Positions 1 to 8,091 are shown, numbered from the stretch's first letter. The stretch: 64,000 bases of DNA from Parvibaculaceae bacterium (GCA_028283765.1 JAPWJY010000002.1:124001-188000); one strand, 5' to 3'. Notes: generated by a model not told the origin, from the sequence alone. Translations and numbers: made by a program.

Positions 1-213
1 CACGGCGAGATCCGCCGGAACGGTCAGGTCCGCCTTGATGATGTCGCTTGCAACGCCGTGGTCGCGGGCAAGGCGCTCCGCAAGCGCCTTCAGGCGGGCA
101 TCGTCGCGGGCGACAAGGACGAGATCATGGCCACGCGCGGCGAAACGTTCGGCATAAACGGTGCCGATGCCGGACGAGGCGCCGGTAATCAATACGCTGG
201 GCTTTTTTGTCAT
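1..213 (-). CDS. Short-chain dehydrogenase/reductase, N-terminal part (runs off the window)
   Basis: The first 71 codons of an NAD(P)-dependent SDR oxidoreductase are present; the rest lies beyond the left edge. The nucleotide-binding glycine motif TGASSGIG is at residues 10-17, followed by an AERFAARGHDLVLVAR stretch that makes the second strand and helix of the Rossmann fold. The ATG is at 213-211. The gene is divergent from the tetR gene at 328 and shares a short intergenic region holding a perfect palindrome, so it is probably the regulator's target. The substrate cannot be inferred because the catalytic YxxxK segment is missing. Confidence 0.85.
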   Translation of the reverse strand, partial: MTKKPSVLITGASSGIGTVYAERFAARGHDLVLVARDDARLKALAERLARDHGVASDIIKADLTVPADLAV

Positions 214-277
214 GGGGCGAGCCTTTCGTTCATGGCCATTTATCATGAGCAATATCATGAATGACAGAAACGCATAC

Positions 278-291
278 ATGATGTACATCAT
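278..291. promoter_or_regulatory. 14-bp perfect palindrome, probable TetR-type operator
   Basis: ATGATGTACATCAT reads the same on both strands and lies 36 bases before the tetR start and 65 bases before the divergent SDR start. Two direct copies of ATCATGA (242-248 and 254-260) lie beside it. TetR regulators commonly bind such palindromes between themselves and a divergent target. The sequence is seen; binding is inferred. Confidence 0.55.
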
Positions 292-327
292 CAATACTGT
301 CAAGAGACGGTGTGGAGAGTGTGAGAG

Positions 328-879
328 ATGAAAGTCAGCCGCGAACAGGTTGAAACGAACCGGCGCAGGATACTGGAGGCCGCGGGCCGCCTGTTCCGGG
401 AAAAGGGCTTCGAGGCGGTCACGGTCGCCGAAATCATGAAGGCGGCGGGCCTCACCCATGGCGGCTTTTATGGGCACTTCAAATCCAAGGACGATCTGAT
501 CGCCCAGACGCTGGCTCACCTTCTGTCCAGCACCCCCGCCGCCGAAGCGGATCTCGCCAGCTATGCAAAAGCCTATCTGACGCCCGCCCGCCGGGACGAT
601 CTCGCCCATGGCTGCCCGATGGCGGGGCTGGCGTCTGAATCCATCCGCCAGACTCCCGAAGCGCGCGACGTCATGGCGGAAGGGCTGCGGCGGCAGATCG
701 GCCGGCTCAGCCGCCATGCCCCCGGCGCAACCGAGGCGGAGAAGCGCCAGGCCGCCACCGCAAGCTGGGCCGCCATGGTCGGGGCCATGATCCTGTCGCG
801 CCTCAGCGACGATCCGCAGCTTGCCGACGAGGTGCTGGCGGACACAAGCGCCTGGATCGATGCCCACGCAGGGAACTAG
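328..879 (+). CDS. TetR/AcrR family transcriptional regulator
   Basis: This 183-aa protein has the TetR DNA-binding domain at its N-terminus: helix 1 around residues 11-27 and a helix-turn-helix around residues 32-53, with the typical GLTHGGFYGHFKSKDDLI turn and recognition helix. The C-terminal ligand domain carries HGCPMAGLASE (about 95-105), a motif common in AcrR-like members. GGAGAG at 313-318 is the likely ribosome binding site. It is divergent from an SDR oxidoreductase and probably represses it and itself through the palindrome at 278-291. The ligand is unknown. Confidence 0.92.
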   Translation: MKVSREQVETNRRRILEAAGRLFREKGFEAVTVAEIMKAAGLTHGGFYGHFKSKDDLIAQTLAHLLSSTPAAEADLASYAKAYLTPARRDDLAHGCPMAGLASESIRQTPEARDVMAEGLRRQIGRLSRHAPGATEAEKRQAATASWAAMVGAMILSRLSDDPQLADEVLADTSAWIDAHAGN

Positions 880-911
880 TACGGCAATTGCGGCCGCGCA
901 TGTGAATTCCT

Positions 912-940
912 TTGACTTGCGCCCTGAACCGGCAGATTCA
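912..940 (+). promoter_or_regulatory. Weak sigma70-like promoter before the EamA exporter gene
   Basis: TTGACT (912-917) and GATTCA (935-940) are separated by 17 bp and lie just upstream of the ATG at 972. The -10 match is poor, so this is tentative. Confidence 0.25.
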
Positions 941-971
941 CTCCCGAAACAGGCCCCTGCGACAAGGCGCC

Positions 972-1898
972 ATGAGTCAGGAGCTGATCTTGGAGGGCTT
1001 GCCACCGGGCGAATTCCCGCCTGCGAAGACGAAATTGAAACCCGCAGCCAATGGGCTGCCCGGTCTCGTTCCGCCGCAGATATTGATGATTCTCGGCATC
1101 TTTTCAGTGCAGTTCGGCGCGGCCATCGCAACCCGGCTGTTCTCCGCGCTCGGCCCCACCGGCACGGTCTTTTACCGTCTCGCCTTTTCCGCGTTGCTGC
1201 TGATGGTGATCTACCGGCCGAAGCTCACCCCCGAGGTGCGCGCGCATTTCAGCGAAATCTTCGTGCTCGGCGCCACCATCGGCATGATGAACCTGTGTTT
1301 CTACCAGTCCATCGCCCGCATTCCCCTGGGTGTTTCGGTCGCCATCGAGTTCGTCGGGCCGTTGCTCGTCGGGGTGGCAACCTCGCGGCGTCCACTCGAT
1401 TTTCTCTGGCTGGGGCTTGCCGCCGCGGGCATCGCCTTTTTCGCGGGCGACATCGGCCACACGCTCGATCCGGCGGGCGTGACCTTTTCCCTGATAGCGG
1501 CGGCAGGATGGGCGGGTTTCATCATCGCCGGAAAAAGGGTGGGGAGCCGCATCGCGGGCGGCGACGGCCTTGCGCTCGCCATCGCCATCGGCGCGCTCTG
1601 CGTCCTGCCGGTCTATCTGGTCGGCGGTGACGCGGGCCGCGGCCTGCCCCTTGTCCCGCTGATCGGCGCCTTCGCGGTCGCCATGCTTTCGACCGCGTTG
1701 CCCATGTCGTTCGATTATATCGCGATCCAGCGTCTGCCCACCCGCGTCTATGCCGTGCTGGCGACGCTGGAACCGGTGGTCGCGACCGGGCTGGGCGTCG
1801 CCCTGCTGGCCCAGCCGCTCAACCTCTCCATGGCTGCCGGCATTGCGCTGGTCAGTTGCGCCGCATTGGGTGTGTCACTTTTCGACAGCGGGCATTAG
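972..1898 (+). CDS. EamA/DMT family exporter, RhtA-like
   Basis: The 308-aa product is an inner-membrane drug/metabolite transporter with about ten hydrophobic helices forming two EamA repeats. The segment YQSIARIPLGVSVAIEFVGP (first repeat) resembles the RhtA threonine/homoserine exporter group, so amino acid or metabolite efflux is likely, though the substrate is not certain. An in-frame upstream codon at 912 exists, but MSQELILEG at 972 fits the family and has AAGG a few bases upstream. The stop codon overlaps the convergent znuB stop by four bases (TTAG shared). Confidence 0.85.
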   Translation: MSQELILEGLPPGEFPPAKTKLKPAANGLPGLVPPQILMILGIFSVQFGAAIATRLFSALGPTGTVFYRLAFSALLLMVIYRPKLTPEVRAHFSEIFVLGATIGMMNLCFYQSIARIPLGVSVAIEFVGPLLVGVATSRRPLDFLWLGLAAAGIAFFAGDIGHTLDPAGVTFSLIAAAGWAGFIIAGKRVGSRIAGGDGLALAIAIGALCVLPVYLVGGDAGRGLPLVPLIGAFAVAMLSTALPMSFDYIAIQRLPTRVYAVLATLEPVVATGLGVALLAQPLNLSMAAGIALVSCAALGVSLFDSGH

Positions 1899-2698
1899 CG
1901 CCGGGCGCGCCGCGACGGCAGGGCGCTGGCGATGAAATAGATGAGCGCGGCCAGCGCCGTGATGCAGAAGCTCGAAGGCCAGTCCGTATAATAGGCAAGC
2001 GTGATGCCGCCCAGCGCCTCGACGAGCGCAAAGACAATCGAAAGCAGGATGCCGCCGGGAATGCTTGCCGTCAGGCGCTGGGCTGCGGCGGCGGGACCGA
2101 CCATCAGCGTGAACACCAACAGCACCCCGACGATCTGGGCCGCTTCCGCCGTGGCAATGGCGACGATGACCAGAAACAGCGTGCCCACAAGGGTGAGCCG
2201 CACGCCGCGCGCTTCGGCAAGCTCCGGTTGCAGGCTGGCGAACAGCAGAGGGCGGGCAATGACCGCCAGCGCGCCAAGCGCCATCACGCCCAGACCCAGC
2301 AGGGCCACCAGCGTCTGTTTCTGGATCGCCAGCACATTGCCGAACAGTACCGCGGTCGCCGCCGTGGCGTAGGTCGTATAGAAATGCAGGAACAGCAGGC
2401 CAAGCCCCAGCGACAGCGACAGCACCATGCCGATGGCGACGTCGCGCCCGGAGATGCGCTCGCCGAGCAGGCCCATCGCGACGCCCGCTCCCACCGTGAA
2501 GGCGACGAGCCCCCAGAGCGGCGAGACCCCGATCAGCACGGCGGCCGTGGCCCCGGTAAAGCCGGTATGCGCCAGCGCGTGCCCCGCGAAAGTCTGCCCG
2601 CGCAGCACGAGAAAATAGCCGACGGCGGCGGACACGATGGCAACCAGCGCGCCGCCCATCAGCGCATTGCGCATGAATTCATAGTCAAGCATGGCCAT
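1895..2698 (-). CDS. znuB: Zinc/manganese ABC transporter permease
   Basis: This is a 267-aa ABC-3 family permease with about eight membrane helices. It shows the typical N-terminal MRNALMGGALVAIVSAAVGYFLVLRGQTFAGHALAHTG region and the internal GVLLVFTLMVGPAAAA helix. It forms the membrane channel of a Zn/Mn importer with the ATPase and binding protein upstream. The start could be 2698 (preceded by GGGG) or 2692; either overlaps the end of znuC, which suggests translational coupling. Gene order znuA-znuC-znuB on one strand implies one transcript controlled at the Zur box. Confidence 0.9.
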   Translation of the reverse strand: MAMLDYEFMRNALMGGALVAIVSAAVGYFLVLRGQTFAGHALAHTGFTGATAAVLIGVSPLWGLVAFTVGAGVAMGLLGERISGRDVAIGMVLSLSLGLGLLFLHFYTTYATAATAVLFGNVLAIQKQTLVALLGLGVMALGALAVIARPLLFASLQPELAEARGVRLTLVGTLFLVIVAIATAEAAQIVGVLLVFTLMVGPAAAAQRLTASIPGGILLSIVFALVEALGGITLAYYTDWPSSFCITALAALIYFIASALPSRRARR

Positions 2699-3515
2699 GC
2701 GCCCCATGATCATGGTCGTGGCCGTGCTCGTGATGGTGCAGATGCGGCGCAAGGCCGAGATGCTGCCCGCCGGACATGACGAAGATGCGCCCCGCCGCAT
2801 GGACCACGTCGATCTGCGCGCCATAGAGCCGCGACAGCACCGGCCCCGTCACCACCTCCTCGACCGTGCCGAGCGCGGCGTGGCCCTGCCCCAGATAGAG
2901 CACCCGGTCGAGCACGGGCAGCAGCGGATTAAGGTCATGTTCGGAAAAGAGCACGGTGAGGTTGAGTTCGCGGCTCACCTCCCTGACCAGATCGACCACC
3001 ATCTGCTGGTGGCCGGGATCGAGGCTGACCAGCGGCTCGTCGAGCAGCAGCAGGCGCGGCCTGCCGACCAGCACCTGGGCGATCATCAGGCGCTGTCGCT
3101 CGCCGCCGGAAAGCTCGTTGAGCGGGCGGCGCGCCAGTTCCCGCGCGGCGACCAGATCGAGCGCCCGCTCAAGATCGAGCCGGTCCTCGCGCGACAGACC
3201 GATCCAGCCCCAGCGCGCGCCGCTGACGGAGCTTGCCAGCACGTCAAAGCCGGTAAGGCGCAGATGCGAAAGGCCGACGCGGGCCTGCGGCATATAGCCG
3301 ATGGCGGCGCTGCCGGGCCGGGGCGCCTCGCCTTCCAGCAGGATGCTGCCCTCCCTTGGCGCGAGCAGCCCGAGCACGGCGCGCATGAGCGTGGTTTTCC
3401 CCGCCCCGTTCGCGCCGAGCACGCCGATGAATTCGCCCTGCCCGATTTCAAGGTCAAGCTTCCGCAGAATGTCGTGGCCGCCAAGGGCCAGTGTGGCGTT
3501 TCGGAAGCTGAGCAT
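2685..3515 (-). CDS. znuC: Zinc/manganese ABC transporter ATPase with His-rich tail
   Basis: This 276-aa cytoplasmic ATPase powers the importer. Walker A GANGAGKTT is near residue 35, followed by the signature LSGGERQR, Walker B LLLLDEP and the switch His in SEHD. The last roughly 20 residues are very His/Asp-rich (HLHHHEHGHDHDHGAHGHA), which could bind or sense metal on the cytoplasmic side; periplasmic ZnuA proteins more often carry such a His loop. The start at 3515 (MLSFRNATLALGG) fits the family; longer in-frame readings lack support. It lies 40 bp downstream of znuA. Confidence 0.93.
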   Translation of the reverse strand: MLSFRNATLALGGHDILRKLDLEIGQGEFIGVLGANGAGKTTLMRAVLGLLAPREGSILLEGEAPRPGSAAIGYMPQARVGLSHLRLTGFDVLASSVSGARWGWIGLSREDRLDLERALDLVAARELARRPLNELSGGERQRLMIAQVLVGRPRLLLLDEPLVSLDPGHQQMVVDLVREVSRELNLTVLFSEHDLNPLLPVLDRVLYLGQGHAALGTVEEVVTGPVLSRLYGAQIDVVHAAGRIFVMSGGQHLGLAPHLHHHEHGHDHDHGAHGHA

Positions 3516-3555
3516 GGGTCTTTCGATTTCGGACCTGGACGATGAACCTGAGCGA

Positions 3556-4434
3556 TCAGGGCTTGCGGGCAAGCGCACCCTCAATAGCATCAAGCGTGGC
3601 CATCATCCACTGGGGGAATGTCTTCCCGGCAGGCTGGGTTTCCTGCACGCCGACGATGGCGACACCGGATTTCTTCGCCAGCGCCAGCAGGCGGTCCGTT
3701 ACCTCGTCCGTCACCTGATCGTTGTAGAACAGGATGGCAACCTTGTGGTTTTTCAGATCGCTCTCGAATGCGGCCACGCTGGAGGCGGAAGGCTCCGTAT
3801 CGTTCATCACCGCGGTCTGGAACGCCTCGTTGCGCATATTGAAGCCAAGCGCCGAGGCCAGAAGCCCGACCACGGGCTCCGAAGCGGTGACCGGCGTGCC
3901 CGCATATTTCGCCTTGAGCGCGGCGATGCGCGCCTGAACCGGGGCGAGCGTGGCAAGGAAGCTCTTGAGATTGGCGGCATAATCGGCCGCGTTGGCGGCA
4001 TCCGTCTCTTCCAGCGCCTGCGCGATGGCGCTGGCGACGGCCGGCGCGGCGGCGCTGTCATACCACAGGTGCGGGTTGTCGCCGCTCTTGCGCTTCAGAA
4101 GGTCCGCAACCACCACCACGCGGCGATGGTCGGCGGCGTTCGCCGACAGGAGATCGTTCATCCAGGGATCGTAGTCGATGCCGTTGACGATCACGAGGCT
4201 CGCGCCCGCCAGCGCCCGGGCCGTCGAGGGGGAAGCCTCAAAGCTGTGCGGATCCTGCATGGGGTTGGAGAGAATGCTCGTCACCGTGACATGGCTGCCG
4301 CCGATCGTCTCGGCGATGCCGCCATAGACGTTTTCGCCCGCCACCACGTCGATCGCCGCCTGCGCGGCAAGCGGCGTCACCGCCATCATCACACCCGCGG
4401 CCAGTGCCGCCGCCATCCTGCCGAGCCGGTTCAT
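3556..4434 (-). CDS. znuA: Periplasmic metal-binding protein of the Znu/Mnt-type ABC importer
   Basis: This 292-aa cluster A-I substrate-binding protein has a cleavable signal peptide ending near VTPLAAQA. Likely ligands, counted from the ATG at 4440, are H65 (DPHSFE) and H124 (NPHLWYD). The third position is Glu (SEPVVGLL, E188), where classical ZnuA has His and Mn-binding relatives have Glu. No His-rich loop is present. The start at 4434 is preferred because GGAG sits six bases before it, whereas it directly abuts the ATG at 4440. The Zur box lies about 30 bp upstream. The metal is probably zinc by regulation, but manganese is possible. Confidence 0.88.
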   Translation of the reverse strand: MNRLGRMAAALAAGVMMAVTPLAAQAAIDVVAGENVYGGIAETIGGSHVTVTSILSNPMQDPHSFEASPSTARALAGASLVIVNGIDYDPWMNDLLSANAADHRRVVVVADLLKRKSGDNPHLWYDSAAAPAVASAIAQALEETDAANAADYAANLKSFLATLAPVQARIAALKAKYAGTPVTASEPVVGLLASALGFNMRNEAFQTAVMNDTEPSASSVAAFESDLKNHKVAILFYNDQVTDEVTDRLLALAKKSGVAIVGVQETQPAGKTFPQWMMATLDAIEGALARKP

Positions 4435-4465
4435 GTTCATCTCCAGATTCTGAATGCCGGAGATT

Positions 4466-4478
4466 GTTATATTATAAC
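4466..4478 (-). promoter_or_regulatory. Zur box overlapping the znuACB promoter
   Basis: The sequence GTTATA-T-TATAAC matches the core of the enterobacterial Zur operator (GTTATAWTATAAC) at every position. It overlaps a possible -10 (TATAAC, 4471-4466) with a -35 TTGCCT at 4493-4488 and a 16-bp spacer, so bound Zur would block RNA polymerase when zinc is plentiful. The match is seen; the function is inferred from the Znu importer immediately downstream. Confidence 0.8.
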
Positions 4479-4514
4479 GTAACGGCGAGGCAAGCGGATT
4501 AAGAAGATATAAAT

Positions 4515-4538
4515 GGCCGGCGCGCTCCGCCGCCGGCC
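4515..4538 (-). terminator. Intrinsic terminator after nrdB
   Basis: A perfect 8-bp GC stem (GGCCGGCG/CGCCGGCC) with an 8-base loop lies about 47 bases past the nrdB stop. On the minus strand it is followed by a T-rich stretch (ATTTATATCTTCTTAA), as expected for a Rho-independent terminator. Confidence 0.65.
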
Positions 4539-4584
4539 CGCAGGATGAAGGCGCGGCGGCGAAGCCCGGTCATGGCATGGATTG

Positions 4585-5544
4585 TCAGTCGAACGCTTCG
4601 GCCCAGCTGCCTTCGGTGGAGGCCTTGGAATATTCCGTCGCCCGGTTCTCGAAGAAATTGGTGTGCTCGATGCCGTTCAGCATCTCGTCCATCCATGGCA
4701 GCGGATTGCGCTCGACCCGGTAGATCGGCAGCAGGCCGAGCTGGACCAGACGGCGGTTCGCGATGAAGCGGATATAGTTCTTCACCTCGTCGGGCTCGAG
4801 CCCCTCCACGCCGCCCATCTCGAAGGCGAGGTCGATGAAGGCGTCCTCATGGTCGATGATGGTGGAGCAGGCGACATAGATGTCGCGCATCAGTTCCTCG
4901 GTCCAGACTTCCGGGTTTTCCTCGACGAAGGTGCGGAACAGCTTGATCGCGGAATTGGTGTGCAGCGTCTCGTCGCGCGCCGACCAGGTGACGATCTGGC
5001 CCACGCCCTTCATCTTGTTGAAGCGCGGGAAGTTCATGAGGATGGCGAAGGAGGCGAAAAGCTGCACGCCCTCGGTGAAGGCGCCGAACACGGCCAGCGT
5101 CTTTGCCACATCCGCCTTGGTGTCCACGCCCCACAGCCGCATGTAATCGAACTTGTCCTTCATCTCGGCATATTTGAGGAAGGCCTCATATTCGATTTCG
5201 GGCATCCCGATGGTGTCGAGCAGGTGGGAATAGGCCGCGATATGGATGGTCTCCATATTGGAGAAGGCGGCCAGCATCATCGTCACTTCGGTCGGTTTGA
5301 AGATGCGGGAATAATGCTTCATGTAGCAATTGTTGACCTCGACGTCCGCCTGCACGAAGAAGCGGAAAATCTGGGTCAGCAGGTTGCGCTCCGGTTCGGT
5401 CAGGTTCTTGGCCCAGTCCTTCACGTCGTCGGCCAGCGGCACCTCTTCCGGCAGCCAGTGGATGCGCTGCTGCGTCAGCCACGCATCATAGGCCCATGGA
5501 TAGCGGAAAGGCTTGTAGACGAGGCGTTCTTCCAGAAGCGACAT
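4585..5544 (-). CDS. nrdB: Ribonucleoside-diphosphate reductase class I, beta subunit
   Basis: This 319-aa subunit holds the di-iron/tyrosyl-radical cofactor that starts ribonucleotide reduction. The metal ligands can be placed: D67, E98 and H101 (ETIH), E158, E192 and H195 (RDETLH). Tyr105 stands four residues after H101, as the radical tyrosine does in E. coli R2. Length is slightly short but normal for this alphaproteobacterial group. It lies 250 bp downstream of nrdA; that spacer contains a perfect DnaA box and an NrdR-box-like core, so it may have its own promoter as well as reading through from nrdA. Confidence 0.95.
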   Translation of the reverse strand: MSLLEERLVYKPFRYPWAYDAWLTQQRIHWLPEEVPLADDVKDWAKNLTEPERNLLTQIFRFFVQADVEVNNCYMKHYSRIFKPTEVTMMLAAFSNMETIHIAAYSHLLDTIGMPEIEYEAFLKYAEMKDKFDYMRLWGVDTKADVAKTLAVFGAFTEGVQLFASFAILMNFPRFNKMKGVGQIVTWSARDETLHTNSAIKLFRTFVEENPEVWTEELMRDIYVACSTIIDHEDAFIDLAFEMGGVEGLEPDEVKNYIRFIANRRLVQLGLLPIYRVERNPLPWMDEMLNGIEHTNFFENRATEYSKASTEGSWAEAFD

Positions 5545-5599
5545 GGGCAGGTTCCCGCGAGATAAGGTGTACTGGATATGGTAGCCCGACTGAACAGAA

Positions 5600-5615
5600 T
5601 ATCAATATATAGATG
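5600..5615. promoter_or_regulatory. NrdR-box-like element upstream of nrdB
   Basis: The core CAATATATAG (5603-5612) fits the central ten positions of the NrdR box (CWATATATWG); the outer AC/GT dinucleotides are replaced, but the flanks still form ATC/GAT symmetry. NrdR represses ribonucleotide reductase genes. This is a single partial box, whereas NrdR usually uses two, so the assignment is tentative. Confidence 0.4.
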
Positions 5616-5634
5616 GCGTCCGGCGCAACAGGAT

Positions 5635-5643
5635 TGTGGATAA
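5635..5643 (-). promoter_or_regulatory. Consensus DnaA box upstream of nrdB
   Basis: The minus strand reads TTATCCACA, the strict 9-base DnaA box, about 90 bp upstream of the nrdB start. E. coli nrdAB is controlled by DnaA through such boxes. A single box can also occur by chance. The adjacent region 5700-5723 is an uninterrupted 24-base purine tract on the plus strand. Confidence 0.5.
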
Positions 5644-5794
5644 GCCGGAGCGTCCTCCGATGGACGCCTGGAAAAGCCTGAAAACAGCAGGAAAGGACCG
5701 AAAGAAAAGGAGAGAAAGGGAAGCAAACGGCTTCTGACCTCTCCCTCCCCGTCCCCCCGGACGAAAATCTGTCTGTTCCCTCGCCCGGCCCGGA

Positions 5795-8038
5795 CTACTG
5801 GCAGGCGAGGCATTCCTCGTACTGATTTTCCTCCTGCGCGGCGGCAGGCTCGGCGATGCGCAGGAAAGGACGGGGCCGGGCCGTGACCTGATCGGCATGA
5901 GCTTCGCTGACCAGACCGTCCAGCGTCTTGAGGTCGAGCACAACCACGGGCGAGCCGTCCGCATTCGACGTATTGGCCCCCTTGTCGGCCCGCTGGATCG
6001 AGAGCGAGCGGCAGTAATAGAGGCTCTTCACCTTTTTCTTCCACGCCATCATGTGAAGCTGGTGCAGCGTCTTCTTGTGCACGTTGGCAGGCAGGAACAA
6101 ATTGATCGACTGGGCCTGGTCGACCAGCATGGCCCGGTCGCCCGCATGTTCGATGACCCAGCGCTGGTCGAGTTCGAAGGCGGTCTTGAAGACGGCCTTC
6201 TCCTCGTCCGACAGAAAATCGAGGTGCATGACCGAGCCGCCATTGGTGACGATGGACGACCAGACATCGTCCGTATCCTGGCCCTTTTCGGCGAGCAGCT
6301 TGGTCAGGTGCCGGTTGCGCACATTGAACGAGCCCGACAGCGTCTTGTGGGTGAAGCTGTTGGCCGCGATCGGCTCGATGCCGGGCGAGGTGCCGCCCGC
6401 GATGATCGAGATCGAGGCCGTCGGCGCGATCGCCGTCTTGTTGGAGAAGCGCTCCATGAAACCATAGTCGGCGGCATCGGGGCAGGGGCCGCGTTCCTCG
6501 GCAAGCGTGCGCGAGGCGGCATCGACCCGGCTCTTCACATGCTGGAACATGCGCCGGTTCCAGACCTTGGCCATCACGCCCTCGAACGGGATCATGTTGG
6601 CCTGAAGGAAGGAGTGAAAGCCCATGACGCCGAGCCCCACCGAACGCTCGCGGGAGGCGGCATATTTCGCCTTCGCCATTTCGGAGGGCGCGCGCTGGAT
6701 GAAATCCTCCAGCACATTGTCGAGGAAGCGCATCGTGTCCTCGATGAAGGTCGGATGCCCTTCCCACTCGAAATAGGTTTCGAGATTGAGCGAGGACAGG
6801 CAGCAGACGGCGGTACGCTCCTTGCCCAGATGGTCCGTGCCCGTCGGCAGGGTGATTTCGGCGCAGAGGTTGGAGGTCTTCACCTCGAGACCCGCGAGCT
6901 TGTGGTGCTCGGGCCGCGCGTTGTTGACCGTGTCCTTGTAGATGAAATAGGGCTCGCCGGTCTCGATGCGGGCGGTGAGCATGCGGATCCAGAGCGAACG
7001 GGCGGAGACGGTCTTCTGCACCGTCTTGTCCTTGGGGCTGCGCAGGTCCCAGTTGGCGTCTTCCTCCACGGCGCGCATGAAGGCGTCCGACAGGAGCACG
7101 CCATGGTGCAGGTTGAGCGCCTTGCGGTTGGGGTCGCCACCGGTCGGGCGGCGGATCTCGATGAATTCCTCGATCTCGGGATGGTCGATGGGCAGATAGA
7201 CTGCCGCCGAGCCGCGCCGCAGCGACCCTTGCGAAATGGCGAGGGTGAGCGAATCCATCACCCGGATGAAGGGGATGATGCCCGAGGTCTTGCCGACGCC
7301 GCCGACGCTTTCGCCGATGGAGCGCAGATTGCCCCAGTAGGAGCCGATGCCGCCGCCCTTGGCCGCGAGCCAGACATTCTCGTTCCACAGGCCCAGAATG
7401 CCGCCGAGGCTGTCGTTCGCCTCATTGAGGAAGCAGGAGATGGGCAGGCCGCGCTGGGTGCCGCCGTTGGACAGCACCGGCGTCGCGGGCATGAACCACA
7501 TCTTCGACATATAGTCGTAGAGACGCTGGGCATGGGCGGTGTCGTCGGCATAGTAGGAGGCGACGCGGGCGAACATGTCCTGATTGGTCTCGCCCGGCAT
7601 CACATAGCGGTCGGCGAGGGTGGCCTTGCCGAAATCCGTCAGCAGGGCGTCCCGGGCCGGATCGACCACGACCCGGGCATGGCCGCCGACCTGAATCGAA
7701 TCATCGGCACCGGCGAAGGGCAGGGCGGGCTCGGCGGGCGCGATCTCCTTCCACTCATCCTCGCGAGAGGAGGCCGGCGCATAGGGCTCTTCCCCCATGG
7801 CCTGAAACGCGGACGCGAGAAGGGCGGGCATGAGGCGGCGCTCGACGGGCTTTTCCACCGGGTCGGCTTCCGGCAACTGCCCCCGCAGCGCGAGAACCGC
7901 GGGCTTGGGCGCAAGGCGCGAGCGCAGCGGCGTGCCCGTGCCGGTCACGATCGCGGAGACGACGGACTGAACCGAATCGCTCGCAGCGTCCGCATCGCCT
8001 GCATTCGCCTGTGCAACGCCGTTTGCTTCTTCAAACAT
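5795..8038 (-). CDS. nrdA: Ribonucleoside-diphosphate reductase class I, alpha subunit
   Basis: This is the catalytic subunit (747 aa from the ATG at 8038) that makes deoxyribonucleotides. Active-site cysteines are visible: C202 (LPISCF), the radical C392 with E394 (NLCAEI), and C412/413 (AVCCLSS). PTASISII is present, and the C-terminal redox pair is C743/C746 (ECLACQ). The first ~120 residues are Ala/Pro-rich, low in recognisable motifs, and do not look like an ATP-cone, so dATP control of overall activity may be absent. Reading continues upstream to 8125, but MFEEANG fits better. The upstream region carries several palindromes. Confidence 0.95.
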   Translation of the reverse strand: MFEEANGVAQANAGDADAASDSVQSVVSAIVTGTGTPLRSRLAPKPAVLALRGQLPEADPVEKPVERRLMPALLASAFQAMGEEPYAPASSREDEWKEIAPAEPALPFAGADDSIQVGGHARVVVDPARDALLTDFGKATLADRYVMPGETNQDMFARVASYYADDTAHAQRLYDYMSKMWFMPATPVLSNGGTQRGLPISCFLNEANDSLGGILGLWNENVWLAAKGGGIGSYWGNLRSIGESVGGVGKTSGIIPFIRVMDSLTLAISQGSLRRGSAAVYLPIDHPEIEEFIEIRRPTGGDPNRKALNLHHGVLLSDAFMRAVEEDANWDLRSPKDKTVQKTVSARSLWIRMLTARIETGEPYFIYKDTVNNARPEHHKLAGLEVKTSNLCAEITLPTGTDHLGKERTAVCCLSSLNLETYFEWEGHPTFIEDTMRFLDNVLEDFIQRAPSEMAKAKYAASRERSVGLGVMGFHSFLQANMIPFEGVMAKVWNRRMFQHVKSRVDAASRTLAEERGPCPDAADYGFMERFSNKTAIAPTASISIIAGGTSPGIEPIAANSFTHKTLSGSFNVRNRHLTKLLAEKGQDTDDVWSSIVTNGGSVMHLDFLSDEEKAVFKTAFELDQRWVIEHAGDRAMLVDQAQSINLFLPANVHKKTLHQLHMMAWKKKVKSLYYCRSLSIQRADKGANTSNADGSPVVVLDLKTLDGLVSEAHADQVTARPRPFLRIAEPAAAQEENQYEECLACQ

Positions 8039-8091
8039 GTCTGCCCCCGTAAAGCCCGGACCCCCGGGCCGCAGAGACGAAGATGGCTTTA

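Noticed and set aside
875-909. SpeI, MfeI, NotI and EcoRI recognition sequences clustered within 35 bases, like a cloning polylinker
   Set aside because: The flanking genes are continuous and natural, no vector sequence is visible, and short palindromic sites can cluster by chance in an intergenic region.
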